64,000 bases of DNA from the NCBI RefSeq assembly GCF_031886125.1, contig NZ_CP119391.1, positions 186,001-250,000 on the forward strand, read 5' to 3'. The position numbers and the translations under genes are program-made. Each line of letters opens with the position of its first letter. The first letter of the stretch is position 1. The stretch is from Halomonas piscis. Lineage in GTDB: Bacteria > Pseudomonadota > Gammaproteobacteria > Pseudomonadales > Halomonadaceae. Of this stretch, positions 1-9,065 are shown one piece after another. The notes under the pieces were generated by a model that made no database searches, was not told the DNA's origin, and worked only from the letters and a program-made list of their open reading frames with translations.

Positions 1-2
1 TC

Positions 3-752
3 GCTTTCGGCCTGCGCATGCAGAAGGTGCCTCAGGAAGAGCGGCGTCGCCGCATCGATGAGGTGCTGCGCCTGGTTGAACTCCAGGCCCATGCCAACAA
101 GTTTCCCCATCAGCTCTCCGGTGGACAGTGCCAGCGCGTGGCCCTGGCACGAGCGTTGGTGGTCGAGCCGCGCATTCTGCTGATGGATGAGCCGCTCTCG
201 GCACTCGATGCGCGTATCCGCGGTCATCTACGCGAGCAGCTGCGTGATATCCAGCAGACGCTGGGTCTGACGACGCTATTTGTCACCCACGACCAGGAAG
301 AGGCATTGATGATGTCCGATCGCATCTTCCTGATGCATGACGGACGCATCCTGCAGCAAGGGGCTGCCGAAGAGCTGTATACCCGGCCCAGCGGCCGTCA
401 TGCGGCGGGCTTCATGGGGCACTACAATGTGCTGCTCGGCGACCAGGCGCGTCCGCTGCTGGGAGACGGTTTCGATTCGGCACGCGTGGCGCTGCGGCCT
501 GAGGCCCTCTACCTCCAGCCTATGACAGAAGAGGCGGTGGGTGTGGAGTTACCGGTTCGCCCGGGCCCGGGCTGCCGGGGAGTGATCCGCCGTCGCCAGC
601 TGCTGGGCAACATCGTGCGCTATGCGGTGGCGTGTGCCGGAGTGGTGCTCTCGGTCGATGCGCTCAACCGCAGTAGCCGCCATCTGCTGGCGGAAGAGAG
701 CGAAGTGCTGGTGGTGGTGGATCTCGATGAGGTTCAGGAGTTCGAGGAGTGA
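3..752 (+). CDS. ABC transporter ATP-binding protein (5' end outside window)
   Basis: The reading frame is open to the left edge, so the N-terminus with the Walker A loop lies outside the window. What remains has the ABC signature LSGGQCQRVALARAL, Walker B ILLMDEPLSALD and the H-loop VTHDQEEAL, followed by a C-terminal part of about 120 residues resembling the regulatory (TOBE-like) domain of the polyamine/iron/phosphonate importer ATPases. It would power import of a small solute as part of a membrane complex whose permease and binding protein must lie upstream. A HAD hydrolase gene starts 2 nt after its stop, so the two are probably co-transcribed. The nearby phnX remnant makes 2-aminoethylphosphonate a possible substrate, but this is inference only. 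Decayed copies of this gene and its HAD partner occur near 11.5-11.9 kb. Confidence 0.9.
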   Translation, partial: AFGLRMQKVPQEERRRRIDEVLRLVELQAHANKFPHQLSGGQCQRVALARALVVEPRILLMDEPLSALDARIRGHLREQLRDIQQTLGLTTLFVTHDQEEALMMSDRIFLMHDGRILQQGAAEELYTRPSGRHAAGFMGHYNVLLGDQARPLLGDGFDSARVALRPEALYLQPMTEEAVGVELPVRPGPGCRGVIRRRQLLGNIVRYAVACAGVVLSVDALNRSSRHLLAEESEVLVVVDLDEVQEFEE

Positions 753-754
753 GT

Positions 755-1420
755 ATGTCCCGTGCGGCGATGCGTCTGGCGCTTTTCGATTTAGATGACA
801 CCCTGCTTGACGGGGACATCACCGGCTTCTGGAACGAATGGTTGATCGAGCAGGGCTGGATCACGGATGCCGCCGAGTACTGTCGCACCTGGTACAGCCA
901 TATGGCCGACTATGCGGAGGGCACCTTGGATATGGAGGCGCATCTGCAGTTCCTTCTCGCCCCTCTGGCGGGACGCTCTGTGCAGGAAGTGGCCGAGCAG
1001 GTCGACGCCTTTCTCGATAGCCGCATCATGCCGCGGCTGTTCCCGGGAGGGCTGGCACAGGTGGCTTGGCACCGGCACCAGGCGCACACCACCGTGATCA
1101 TCTCGGCCTCGACCGCCCAGCTGGTGGTGCCACTGGCCAAGCGTCTGGGCTGTGATGCGGCCCTGGCAACGGCTCTTGAGCAGGAGGCGGGTCGCTATAC
1201 GGGCCAGGCCAGAGGCACCCGCACGTTCCGGGAGGGGAAGCTTCAGGCCCTGCATGAATGGCTGGGGGATACGCCATTGGCAGAAACCTGGGGCTACTCC
1301 GACTCACGCAACGACTTGCCGCTGCTCGAGGCCGTGGAAAAGCCCCACGCCATTCACCCGGATCCGGTGCTCGCCGGCATTGCGCGCCAACGAGGCTGGG
1401 CGATGCCCTCGTGGCGATAA
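755..1420 (+). CDS. HAD-superfamily (IB-type) phosphatase
   Basis: A cytoplasmic HAD hydrolase of about 221 residues. Motif I is LALFDLDDTLLDGD with both catalytic aspartates, motif II is VIISAST, and motif III/IV is GYSDSRNDLPLLE, as in the phosphoserine-phosphatase-like IB subfamily. An earlier GTG is in frame, but ATG at 755 follows a GAGGAG ribosome site overlapping the end of the ABC ATPase gene, so that start was chosen. The tight spacing implies one operon with the transporter, so the enzyme may dephosphorylate the imported compound or a derivative. The true substrate cannot be read from sequence. Confidence 0.88.
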   Translation: MSRAAMRLALFDLDDTLLDGDITGFWNEWLIEQGWITDAAEYCRTWYSHMADYAEGTLDMEAHLQFLLAPLAGRSVQEVAEQVDAFLDSRIMPRLFPGGLAQVAWHRHQAHTTVIISASTAQLVVPLAKRLGCDAALATALEQEAGRYTGQARGTRTFREGKLQALHEWLGDTPLAETWGYSDSRNDLPLLEAVEKPHAIHPDPVLAGIARQRGWAMPSWR

Positions 1421-1478
1421 AGACACCGCCGATGCCGTATCGGCTCCTGAAGCTGGCTGAGCCATAGGCGTAATCAGG

Positions 1479-3255
1479 TCAGCCGATGGCGCCACCGCCC
1501 CGACGGGTGATGACCACCAGCGACGGGCGTGGTGGCATGCCGTCCTGGAAGTCCGGCCAACGGGTTGCCGGGTCCTCGAAGGTGGAGGGGCGTCCCTTGC
1601 GGCCTGCATAGGCCTCGGTACCGTCGGCGGCCGGGTGCTGCACGGCGACGAACAGCGCGCCGTCGTCCGGGCTGAAGCAGGGGCCGCACATCTCGGCGCC
1701 CAGCGGTACGCGGAAGAACATCTTGCCGGTGCCGCGCCGCTCGCCCTGAGTCTCCAGGGCCCAGACGCCGTCGGCGGTGCCGGTCGTCGCCCAGTTGCTG
1801 CCCTGGTCGGTGGCCACCCACAATCGACCGCGATGGTCGATGGCACAGTTGTCCGGCGCGGCGAACCCAGCCGTTCTCGCTGGTGGCCGGGTTCCACAGG
1901 GCGCCCACCTCGGCGCGGGATGGATCGCCGCACTTGACCAGGATCTCCCAGCGGTCACGGCTGGCAGTGTGATCGCCGCCCTCGGTGACGACCTCGACGA
2001 TATGCCCGAAGGTATTGTCGGCGCGGGGGTTGGCGGCATCCACCTGGCCCGCGGTGCGCTCGGTGTTGTTGGTCAACATCACATAGACGCGACCGGTCTC
2101 GGGGTTGGCCTCGACGTCTTCCGGGCGATCCATTGGCGTGGCGCCCAGGGCGTCGCCGGCCAGCCGCGCCTTGATCAGCACCTCGGCCTGGCTGGCGAAG
2201 CCGTTCTCCGCGGTCAGCGGCCCCTGACCGTGGACCAGCGGCAGCCAGGTGACGCCGCCATCGGCATTGAAGCGTGCCACGTAGAGAGTACCGTGATCCA
2301 GGAGATCACGGTTGTTGGCGGGGCTGGCCGTATCGACCGGATCGCGGGTGACGAACTTGTAGAGGTAGTCGAAGCGCTGGTCGTCGCCCATGTAGACCAC
2401 CAGCCTGCCGTCCCCGGAGACCACGTTGGCTGCGGCTTCGTGCTTGAAGCGGCCCAGGGCGGTGCGCTTGATCGGCATTGAGGTCGGGTCCCGCGGGTCG
2501 ATCTCGACCACCCAGCCGAAACGGTTGGATTCAAAGGGCTCCTTGGCGATGTCGAAGCGGTCGTCGTAGCGGCCCCAGGCATAGCCCATGGCCGGGATGC
2601 CGTAGCGCTCGAGCAGCGCCGCGTTCGGGTGGCCGGCGGGGTCGCCCATGAAGTAGTAGTGAATGTTCTCTTCGCAGGACAGCACCGTACCCCAGGGGGT
2701 GGTGCCCCCGGCGCAGTTGTTGAGGGTGCCGATGACCTTCTTGCCGGACGGGTCGGCGCCGGTCTTCAGCAGCGCATCCCCGGCGGCGGGGCCGCTGATC
2801 GCCATCTCGGTGGAGCGCGGCGTGATGCGACGGTTGTAGCGGCTGTCCTTGAGATACTGCCACTTACCACCCCGGCGCTGGACCTCGACCACCGACAGGC
2901 CATGGGCGGCCTGCTCGATCTCGACCATCTCGCGGGTCAGGCCGGTGAAGTCATGCTCATCGAGAATCAGCACCTCGGCGTCATGGCCCTCGGCCACATG
3001 GTGGGTGGTGTCGACGCCATGGGCGATCTCGTCGACGGCGAAACGGTCGAGGCTGCCGCTTTCGGCGGCGATGGCCGCGGCAAGCGGGTTCATGGCGCCG
3101 ATCGCGGCCACCCCGAGCCCGGCAGTGCCGGCGTCCTTGAGAAAGCCGCGGCGCGAATAGCGGCGCTCGATGATCTCGCCGATCGGGGCGCTCACCGAGG
3201 GATTGCTGGGAATGTTCTCGGCCTCTTCGAAATAGGCTCGACGATTGAAAACCAT
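1479..3255 (-). pseudogene. phoX: phoX alkaline phosphatase, decayed second copy
   Basis: A near-identical but broken copy of the intact phoX at 15778-17754, in the opposite orientation. Two lesions are visible. About 72 codons are missing near 2963-2966: HDAEVLI is joined directly to LDEHDF, whereas the intact copy has a metal-site-rich stretch between them. A one-base expansion of a C run at 1866-1868 shifts the frame, so the conserved C-terminus (from about [12 protein letters not shown]) continues in another frame. The Tat-type RR motif at the N-terminus is retained. It is divergent from phnX and has its own Pho-box-like site. The lost segment makes activity very unlikely. Confidence 0.9.
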
Positions 3256-3318
3256 GGGATTCTTCGTCGTATCGGTGTCGGTTACAACCTTGGCGACGAC
3301 AAACGATATCTGGCTGCG

Positions 3319-3336
3319 GTGACAGACGCGTGACGG
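3319..3336 (-). promoter_or_regulatory. Pho box upstream of broken phoX copy
   Basis: On the minus strand the site reads CCGTCACGCGTCTGTCAC: two CNGTCAC units 11 nt apart, as in PhoB direct-repeat sites. It is the counterpart of the site in front of the intact phoX. Confidence 0.65.
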
Positions 3337-3452
3337 TCCCGTCTCACTACGATGTCACCCAGCCGATCCCTGCCGATGTCTCGGTCATGAGCCTTCTGCG
3401 GCGCCGGCCTGCACCTTCTCGAGTATTGTCACAGCGCCGCCATGCGATTTTA

Positions 3453-3470
3453 CTGTCATGAATCCGACAT
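3453..3470 (+). promoter_or_regulatory. Probable Pho box upstream of phnX
   Basis: CTGTCATGAATCCGACAT lies about 120 bp before the phnX start: a perfect first half-site (CTGTCAT), a 4-nt spacer and an imperfect second half (CCGACAT). A further CCGTCAT follows at about 3475. Confidence 0.5.
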
Positions 3471-3719
3471 CTTTCCGTCATGCTGTGCCCTTAAGGTGGC
3501 TATCGCCATATGACTGCTGGGCGAGCCCACTGCACCATGTTGTGGGGAATATCGCGTCTTTTATCCCGCTACAGTTGAGGTGACATCCAATGAAACAACT
3601 TGAAGCGGTTATTTTCGACTGGGCCGGCACCGTCGTCGATTTCGGCTCCTTCGCACCTGGTATGGATTGACCCGTCAAGGGGTCGGTTGACTCTGCTACG
3701 TGTGATTGTCCTCAATGCC

Positions 3720-3910
3720 CACGGATCAGGAAGCGAGGGGCTATCAGCGACGGTGGATCTCTCTGGTATTCGTGGGTTGGTTACCGACCTGTCATCACTT
3801 CGTCGCGGAGCTACCCTGGTCTACGAGCGAGGGTCACCCCGCCCCGCAGGGCGGGGGCCTCATAGGAGCGTCAGGGGTTCTCCCACCGGCCCGACGCTCC
3901 CTGAATCGTA
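3720..3910 (-). ncRNA. Candidate bridge/seek RNA of the IS110-family element
   Basis: This is the non-coding end downstream of the transposase, on the same strand. In RNA order it has an 8-bp stem (GGAGCGTC/GACGCTCC), a GC-rich 8-bp hairpin (CCCCGCCC/GGGCGGGG), then two guide-like pairs. The first pair resembles the phnX target: complement of 3823-3830 reads TCGCTCGT against target TCGCACCT, and 3811-3815 CTACC equals the core plus right flank. The second resembles the joined element ends: complement of 3788-3797 reads TGATGACAGG against TGATGTCTGG, and 3762-3769 TCTGGTAT is an exact match. Target loop before donor loop is the known IS621 order. RNA boundaries are estimates. Confidence 0.55.
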
Positions 3911-3928
3911 GGCACTGAGGCGCGATCA

Positions 3929-5131
3929 TCATGCGGTGGCCCGGCTGCCGTGCGGTTTGCCCATCGCTTCGCAGGCAATCGCCCACAGGAAGCCGGCCAT
4001 TTCTCGCGCCACCGCCGTGGTGACTTGCTGCTTGGCCTTGCCCGTGGCAGCCAGGCGGCGGTAGCGCCCGCACAGTCGCTTCTGCGCCTCCCAGGCGATC
4101 GCCTGCACCGTTGGCGAGGTCTTCTCGGCGCGCTGCTCAATAATGCGCGTCTTGCGGGCCGGGAACCGGTAGCTCCAGGCCGCCTCCACCAGCACTCGTC
4201 GCACATGGCCATTGCCGGTCTTGGTGATGCCGCCCTGGCGCCGACTGCCCCCGCTCGAGTGCTCGCTGGGCACCAGGCCCAGGTAGGCCATCAGCTGGCG
4301 GGGCGAGTCGAAGCGACTGATGTCACCCAGCTCGGCCAGCACCGTCATCGCCGTGATCAGGCTCACGCCCCGCATCGCCTGAACGGCCTCGACCACCGGA
4401 GCCAGTGACCAGTTTGGTAACACCGCTCTCATCTGTTTTTCGAGACCCGCCACACGGCGCTGGGCATCTTTCACGTTGTCGACGTACTCCTGCAACACAA
4501 CCTGCTGAACCGGGGTGTCGAAGCGCACCGTCTCCAGCCAGCGGAAGTGTGCCGGTATCCACTTGCTCTTGCCGGGGTAGATCTTGCTGTGCCGCAACAA
4601 GAAGGCGTTGAGTCGCTGTCGGGCGCGGAGCTCAGCGGCTTTCATGTCTTCCCGGGCACGCGTCAGATCGCGAATCGCCTCCTGTTCCGGCGTTGGCACC
4701 CAGACCGGTGTCAGCTCTCCTGAGCGCGACAGGCGAGCCAGCATCTTGGCATCGCGACGGTCGGTCTTGATGCGATCCCCTGCGCGCTGAGGAATCAGCG
4801 TCGGGGCAACGACCTCGCAATCATGGCCGCTGGCCTGAATCTGGTGATAGACCCCGTAGCCACAGGGGCCAGCCTCGTAGCTGAATAACAACGGCTGCCC
4901 ATCGAAACGCTGACTCAGCTGACGAACCAGCTTATCGATGGCCTGAGGCTCGTTCGGAATTTCGCCGCGGAACTCGGGAGCTTGGCGTCTGGCCTCGGCG
5001 ATTGCCACGGAGATACTCGCCTTGTGCACGTCCAGGCCAATATAAGCGGCGTGGACGTTGCTGGCAGCACTAACCCGCTGGGCAACAGTGCGCTCGACAA
5101 TAGCTGGCTGAGTTGCGTTAGACTGTTTCAT
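3929..5131 (-). CDS. IS110-family transposase (DEDD + catalytic serine)
   Basis: A 400-residue recombinase. The N-terminal RuvC-like DEDD domain shows YIGLDVHKASIS, SYEAGPCGYGVYHQI and DRIKTDRRDAKMLARL; the C-terminal Transposase_20 domain shows MRGVSLITAMTVLAELGDI and the serine-containing GLVPSEHSSGG. Such enzymes insert circular elements at sites chosen by a structured RNA from the element. The frame is intact, so the element could still be active. Confidence 0.95.
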   Translation of the reverse strand: MKQSNATQPAIVERTVAQRVSAASNVHAAYIGLDVHKASISVAIAEARRQAPEFRGEIPNEPQAIDKLVRQLSQRFDGQPLLFSYEAGPCGYGVYHQIQASGHDCEVVAPTLIPQRAGDRIKTDRRDAKMLARLSRSGELTPVWVPTPEQEAIRDLTRAREDMKAAELRARQRLNAFLLRHSKIYPGKSKWIPAHFRWLETVRFDTPVQQVVLQEYVDNVKDAQRRVAGLEKQMRAVLPNWSLAPVVEAVQAMRGVSLITAMTVLAELGDISRFDSPRQLMAYLGLVPSEHSSGGSRRQGGITKTGNGHVRRVLVEAAWSYRFPARKTRIIEQRAEKTSPTVQAIAWEAQKRLCGRYRRLAATGKAKQQVTTAVAREMAGFLWAIACEAMGKPHGSRATA

Positions 5132-5985
5132 GACCTGCCTCCCTCAATAGTGGCTCTGTGTTGTTGCCCTACCTCAACATAACCCACGACGTTGAGGTGG
5201 GGCAGGTCAATCCATGATGTCTACCACTATTTTTGTAGAGGCTTTCAAGCAGGCGTTCGATTTCGATATCACCCTGGCTGAAGCTCGCGGCCCCATGGGT
5301 ATGGGCAAGTGGGATCACATCCGCACGCTCGGGAATACGCCGGCTATCGCAGAACGCTGGGTAGCCCGGTTTGGCCAACCGATGTCGGATACGGATGTAA
5401 GCGTCATCTACGATGCCTTCATGCCATTGCAAATTGCCGAGGTGAAGGAGCATGCGGCACTGATACCGGGCACTCTCGATGTCGTGACCTTGCTGAAGGA
5501 GCAGCAAATCCGCATCGGTTCCTGTTCCGGCTACCCGCGTCCTGTGATGGAGGCTCTAGCGCCTCTGGCCGCCGCCCAGGGGTTTGTACCTCAGAGCATC
5601 GTAGCTAGCGATGACCTCGAACCCGGAAGCCGCCCCGGACCCTGGATGGCGCTGCAGAATGTGATTGAACTGGGCGTAATGGATGTAGCCCGCTGTGTGA
5701 AAGTGGATGACTCGGCACCGGGTATCGAAGAGGGACGCAATGCGGGTATGTGGACCGTCGGCCTGGCTCTGTCCGGCAACGAAGCGGGATTCACTCTGGA
5801 CGGCTTCCTGGCCGCATCCGAAGACGAGAAGCAGCATGTTCGCCAACGCGTCGAAGCCAGGCTCAAAGCGGCCTCGGCCCACTATGTGATCGATACCATC
5901 GCAGATCTTCCCGGTGCGCTACAGGCAATCGGTCAGCGCCTGGCTGACGGCGAAAAACCCTGATTCAACCGAGACTTCCAATATC

Positions 5986-6211
5986 ATGGCCGACATTCGA
6001 CTCACGCATGTGCGCAAATCCTTTGATCAAACTGAAATCCTTTAAGGGTATAGACCTCGATATCCGGGATGGTGAATTCCTGACCCTGGTGGGTGCATCA
6101 GGCAGTGGTAAGTCCACTCTGCTGCGTATTATTTCGGGCCTGGAAGAACAGACTTTTGGCTCCATTCGGATCAAGGACGAGGAGGTTTCGCGCAAACCGC
6201 CCAAGGACCGC
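5986..6211 (+). pseudogene. ABC transporter ATPase N-terminal stump
   Basis: It begins [19 protein letters not shown], after which an extra T (about 6042) creates a TAA. The next frame continues with GIDLDI, the Walker A motif [11 protein letters not shown] and RKPPKDR, then stops matching the family where IS3-like sequence begins. This is only the first 75 or so of about 350 residues. Its position 22 nt after phnX suggests the ATPase of a former phosphonate importer, which remains inference. Confidence 0.8.
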
Positions 6212-6336
6212 CTCCAAGGCCACCTTGGCCTTCAGCTCCGGCGAGTGGGTGTTACGTTTCTGCTTCGACATCTCTGGTTCCTTCGAAATCGGCCTCGGCA
6301 TATCTTAAACCAGTGTCTTGATTTCGGGGTCCACTA
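6212..6336 (-). mobile_element. IS3-family remnant (left end and OrfA start)
   Basis: On the minus strand an IS3-type terminus (starting near TAGTGGACCCCGAAATC) leads into an OrfA start, [20 protein letters not shown], which breaks off at the ABC ATPase stump. The rest of the element is gone, so this is the scar of an insertion followed by deletion. Confidence 0.75.
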
Positions 6337-6365
6337 TAAAAACGGTGACGGGGCGCCAGTGCCGA

Positions 6366-7082
6366 TCAATGAGCCTGCAGGGCTCCCCTAAGCTTATCGT
6401 GCCGCTCGGGGTGAGCCACCAGCAGGCTGTTCCACTCGGCGGGGTCCGGGTCGCCGGCGAGATCGGTCACCGTGCAGCCCGCCTCCCGGGCGATGACGAT
6501 GCCGGCGGCAACGTCCCAGAGGTCGAGCCGGGCGCCCTGGGACCAGAAGGCGTCGAAGCGGCCAAGGCCCGCATAGGCAATCTCGAGCGCCGCCGAGCCG
6601 GGCACGCGAATGCCCACCACTCGGGGCATCAGGAGAGTGAGCTGGGCCACGCTGGTGGGGCAGTCGCCCTTGGCGTGGTAGGGCAGGCAGGTGGCGACCA
6701 GCATCTCGTCCAGCAGCGGCTGATAGACCACGCCGTGGGTGAGGACGCCTCCTTCGCGCACGGCGATGGAGACCGAAAAGTGGGGCACCCGGTGAAGGAA
6801 GTTGTTGGTGCCGTCGAGGGGATCGATGATCACGGTGAGGTCGCCGGCCTCGGCGGCGGTGGTGCCGCTCTCCTCGCCGATAAAACCCACCCCGGGATGG
6901 GTCCGTCGCACCGTCTCGATGATGGCGTGTTCGGAGGCCCTGTCGTAGTGGGTCACGAAGTCCGAGGCGCCTTTGGCCTCGAAGTCGATGGTGCCGGCGG
7001 CGTGATAGCCCTCGCGCAGCAGCTCGCCGGCGGAGCGAGCGGCCTGCTTGAGGGTGTCGATCAGAGCGATCCTGATGGTCAT
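6366..7082 (-). CDS. Inositol-monophosphatase-family phosphatase, last gene of ugp operon
   Basis: A Mg2+-dependent phosphatase of the IMPase/FIG superfamily, 238 residues. Metal-site motifs are present: [30 protein letters not shown] and LDLWDVAAG with the last metal-binding aspartate. It is about 28 residues shorter than SuhB-like relatives: the stretch that usually follows the DE(L/M) motif (the RGxGAxxNG loop) is absent and the sequence runs [11 protein letters not shown]. The start overlaps the ugpC stop as ATGA, so the two are translationally coupled, and the gene occupies the slot often held by ugpQ. It may dephosphorylate imported glycerol phosphate or a product of it (inference). Whether the internal deletion leaves it active is uncertain. 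Confidence 0.85.
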   Translation of the reverse strand: MTIRIALIDTLKQAARSAGELLREGYHAAGTIDFEAKGASDFVTHYDRASEHAIIETVRRTHPGVGFIGEESGTTAAEAGDLTVIIDPLDGTNNFLHRVPHFSVSIAVREGGVLTHGVVYQPLLDEMLVATCLPYHAKGDCPTSVAQLTLLMPRVVGIRVPGSAALEIAYAGLGRFDAFWSQGARLDLWDVAAGIVIAREAGCTVTDLAGDPDPAEWNSLLVAHPERHDKLRGALQAH

Positions 7083-8197
7083 GCGGCTTGCTCCTTGAGC
7101 GGCTTGCCGGTGCGCCTGCCGCTCTCCTGGTGGAAGGGATGCAGGGCGTCTCGGGTCACGTGGAAGCGTAGTGTCTCGCCTTCGGCCACCGGCGGCTGAC
7201 CGGCGGTGCGGATTACCATAGGTTGATCTCTGTCGGCCAGGCGCACGTAGAGATGACTGTCGGCGCCGGCAGCCTCGAAAAGCTCCAGGGTGGCTTCCAC
7301 TGTCAGATGGGGCTCGCAGGGAGCCTGAAGGCGCAGATCATCGGGGCGGATGCCGACGATATCGGTGTCCGGTGGAAGGTCGTGGAGCAGGGTTTTCGCG
7401 CTCTGGGCGTCCTCATCGGCCCGTAGCCCGCTGGTTTGTAGCCCTCTAGCTTGTAGATAGTCCTGCGGAATCAGGTTCATGGCCGGCGAGCCGATGAAGG
7501 CGGCAACGAACAGCGAGGCGGGCCGGGCGTAGATTTCCATGGGCGTGCCCACCTGCTCGATGCGCCCCTCGTTGAGCACCACCAGGCGGTCGCCCAGGGT
7601 CATGGCCTCCAGCTGGTCGTGGGTGACATAGAGGCTGGTGGTTTTCAGACGACGCTGCAGCTGCTTTATCTCCACCCGCATCTGCACGCGCAGCTTAGCG
7701 TCCAGATTGGAAAGAGGCTCGTCGAACAGGAATGCCGCAGGCTCGCGCACCAGGGCACGGCCCATGGCTACCCGTTGGCGCTGGCCACCGGAGAGCTGGC
7801 GTGGCTTGCGCGGCAGGAAGGCCTCGATTTCGAGCATCTTCGCCGCTTCCTCTACCCGGCGCTGGATCTCATCGCGTTTGAAACCTCGGTTCTTCAGACC
7901 GTAAGCCAGGTTGTTGAACACCGTCATATGCGGATAAAGGGCGTAGTTCTGAAACACCATGGCGATATCGCGCTGGGCGGGTTCCAGGTCGTTGACTCGG
8001 CGCTCGCCGATGCAGAGCTTCCCTTCGCTGATGGTCTCGAGCCCCGCCACCATGCGTAGCAGGGTCGACTTGCCGCAGCCCGAGGGGCCTACCAGCACCA
8101 CAAACTCGCCGTCGGCCACTTCCAGGTCGATGCCCTTCACCGCCTGAATACCACCGGGGTAGGTCTTCTTGAGGTCGTCGAGCTTGATACTTGCCAT
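7079..8197 (-). CDS. ugpC: Glycerol-3-phosphate ABC importer ATPase
   Basis: A 372-residue ATPase of the MalK/UgpC type. Walker A is [11 protein letters not shown], the signature [15 protein letters not shown], Walker [12 protein letters not shown] and the H-loop [15 protein letters not shown]; a TOBE-type regulatory domain follows (from about residue 240). It energises UgpAE for uptake of sn-glycerol-3-phosphate or its diesters. ATG at 8197 was chosen over an upstream in-frame start because [16 protein letters not shown] is the usual N-terminus. It lies 2 nt after ugpE and overlaps the phosphatase gene, so all belong to one operon led by ugpB. Confidence 0.93.
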   Translation of the reverse strand: MASIKLDDLKKTYPGGIQAVKGIDLEVADGEFVVLVGPSGCGKSTLLRMVAGLETISEGKLCIGERRVNDLEPAQRDIAMVFQNYALYPHMTVFNNLAYGLKNRGFKRDEIQRRVEEAAKMLEIEAFLPRKPRQLSGGQRQRVAMGRALVREPAAFLFDEPLSNLDAKLRVQMRVEIKQLQRRLKTTSLYVTHDQLEAMTLGDRLVVLNEGRIEQVGTPMEIYARPASLFVAAFIGSPAMNLIPQDYLQARGLQTSGLRADEDAQSAKTLLHDLPPDTDIVGIRPDDLRLQAPCEPHLTVEATLELFEAAGADSHLYVRLADRDQPMVIRTAGQPPVAEGETLRFHVTRDALHPFHQESGRRTGKPLKEQAA

Positions 8198-8199
8198 TG

Positions 8200-9048
8200 C
8201 TATTTCTCCGTCTCGGTCAGGCCCTTCACGAACAGGCGTTGCATGAACAGGATCACCAGCACCGGAGGCAGGGCGGCCATCACCACCGCGGCCATCACCA
8301 GATGCCACTGGGGGTCGCCATCGGCGGCGGTGGTCATGCGCTGGATGCCCATCACCACGGTGTAGTAGTCGCTGTCGGTGGTGATGAGTAGCGGCCAGAG
8401 ATACTGATTCCAGCCGTAGATGAAGAGGATTACGAACAGTGCCGCGATATTGGTGATCGACAGCGGCAGCAGGATGTCCCTGAAGAACCTCAGGGGGCCC
8501 GCGCCATCGACTCGGGCGGCTTCCAGTAATTCTTCAGGAATCGTCATGAAGAACTGGCGGAACAGGAAAGTGGCAGTAGCCGAGGCGATCAGCGGAATGG
8601 AGAGTCCGGCGAAGCTGTTGAGCATGCCGAGGTCGGCCACCACCTGAAAGGTGGGGATGATGCGCACCTCCACCGGTAGCATCAGGGTGACGAAGATCAG
8701 CCAGAAGAAGAACGTCCGGAAAGGGAAGCGGAAATAGACGATGGCGAAGGCCGAGAGCAGTGAGATGACAAGCTTGCCCAGGGTGATTGCCAGCGCCATC
8801 ACCAGGCTGTTGAAGAGCATCTGGCCTACCGGTGGCGCCCCGGCCTGGGAGAGCCCGCTCTCCCACATGGTGCGGTAGTTCTCCAGGGCGTGGCCACCCG
8901 GCACCAGCGGCAGGGTACCGCGCAGGAACTCCCCCGGCGCCTGGGTGGAGGCGACGATGGCGACATAGACGGGAAAGAGCACCAGGGCCACGCCGGCGAT
9001 CAGGATCAGGTGGGCGGCCAGCTGGCCCAGGGGGCGGTGTTCGACCAT
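8200..9048 (-). CDS. ugpE: Glycerol-3-phosphate ABC importer permease
   Basis: A 282-residue inner-membrane permease, the same length as E. coli UgpE. It has about six hydrophobic segments and the BPD permease coupling motif ([20 protein letters not shown], about residues 185-205) that docks on the UgpC ATPase. ATG at 9048 ([13 protein letters not shown]) is preceded by AAGGAGCC; the open frame continues upstream into ugpA sequence without support. It lies 17 nt downstream of ugpA. Confidence 0.93.
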   Translation of the reverse strand: MVEHRPLGQLAAHLILIAGVALVLFPVYVAIVASTQAPGEFLRGTLPLVPGGHALENYRTMWESGLSQAGAPPVGQMLFNSLVMALAITLGKLVISLLSAFAIVYFRFPFRTFFFWLIFVTLMLPVEVRIIPTFQVVADLGMLNSFAGLSIPLIASATATFLFRQFFMTIPEELLEAARVDGAGPLRFFRDILLPLSITNIAALFVILFIYGWNQYLWPLLITTDSDYYTVVMGIQRMTTAADGDPQWHLVMAAVVMAALPPVLVILFMQRLFVKGLTETEK

Positions 9049-9065
9049 GAGGGGCTCCTTTGGCG

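Larger units (their letters stand above)
1479..3354 (-). repeat. Left arm of phoX inverted repeat
   Basis: This arm contains the broken phoX plus about 95 bp of its promoter region and matches the right arm at 15674-17754 in inverted orientation. Upstream homology extends past the shared GAGACGGGACCGTCACG block. Arms of this length and similarity can recombine, inverting the segment between them. Confidence 0.8.
3659..5222 (-). mobile_element. IS110-family (IS1111-type) insertion sequence in phnX
   Basis: A 1564-bp element. The 11-bp subterminal inverted repeat ATGGATTGACC occurs near the left end (3662-3672) and inverted near the right end. The core dinucleotide CT is present at both junctions (3657-3658 and 5221-5222), as expected for IS110-type recombination, which makes no longer target duplication. 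The long non-coding end (about 270 bp) lies downstream of the transposase and the short one (about 90 bp) upstream, which is the IS1111-type arrangement. Confidence 0.88.
3590..5963 (+). pseudogene. phnX: Phosphonoacetaldehyde hydrolase, split by an IS110-family element
   Basis: PhnX cleaves phosphonoacetaldehyde to acetaldehyde and phosphate, the second step of 2-aminoethylphosphonate breakdown. Codons 1-23 (VIFDWAGTVVDFGSFAP, the HAD nucleophile motif) are at 3590-3658; the rest, starting TTIFVEAF and containing ARGPMGMGKWDHI, is at 5223-5963. Removing 3659-5222 restores an uninterrupted frame of 269 residues, the normal length for the family, with no other lesion seen. The disruption is therefore one insertion event, and precise excision would restore the gene. 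No phnW is in the window. An ABC ATPase stump follows 22 nt downstream. Confidence 0.93.

Noticed and set aside
3659..5222. Conventional target-site duplication around the IS110-family element
   Set aside because: Only the shared dinucleotide CT is found at the two junctions, which fits core-dinucleotide recombination rather than a DDE-type duplication.
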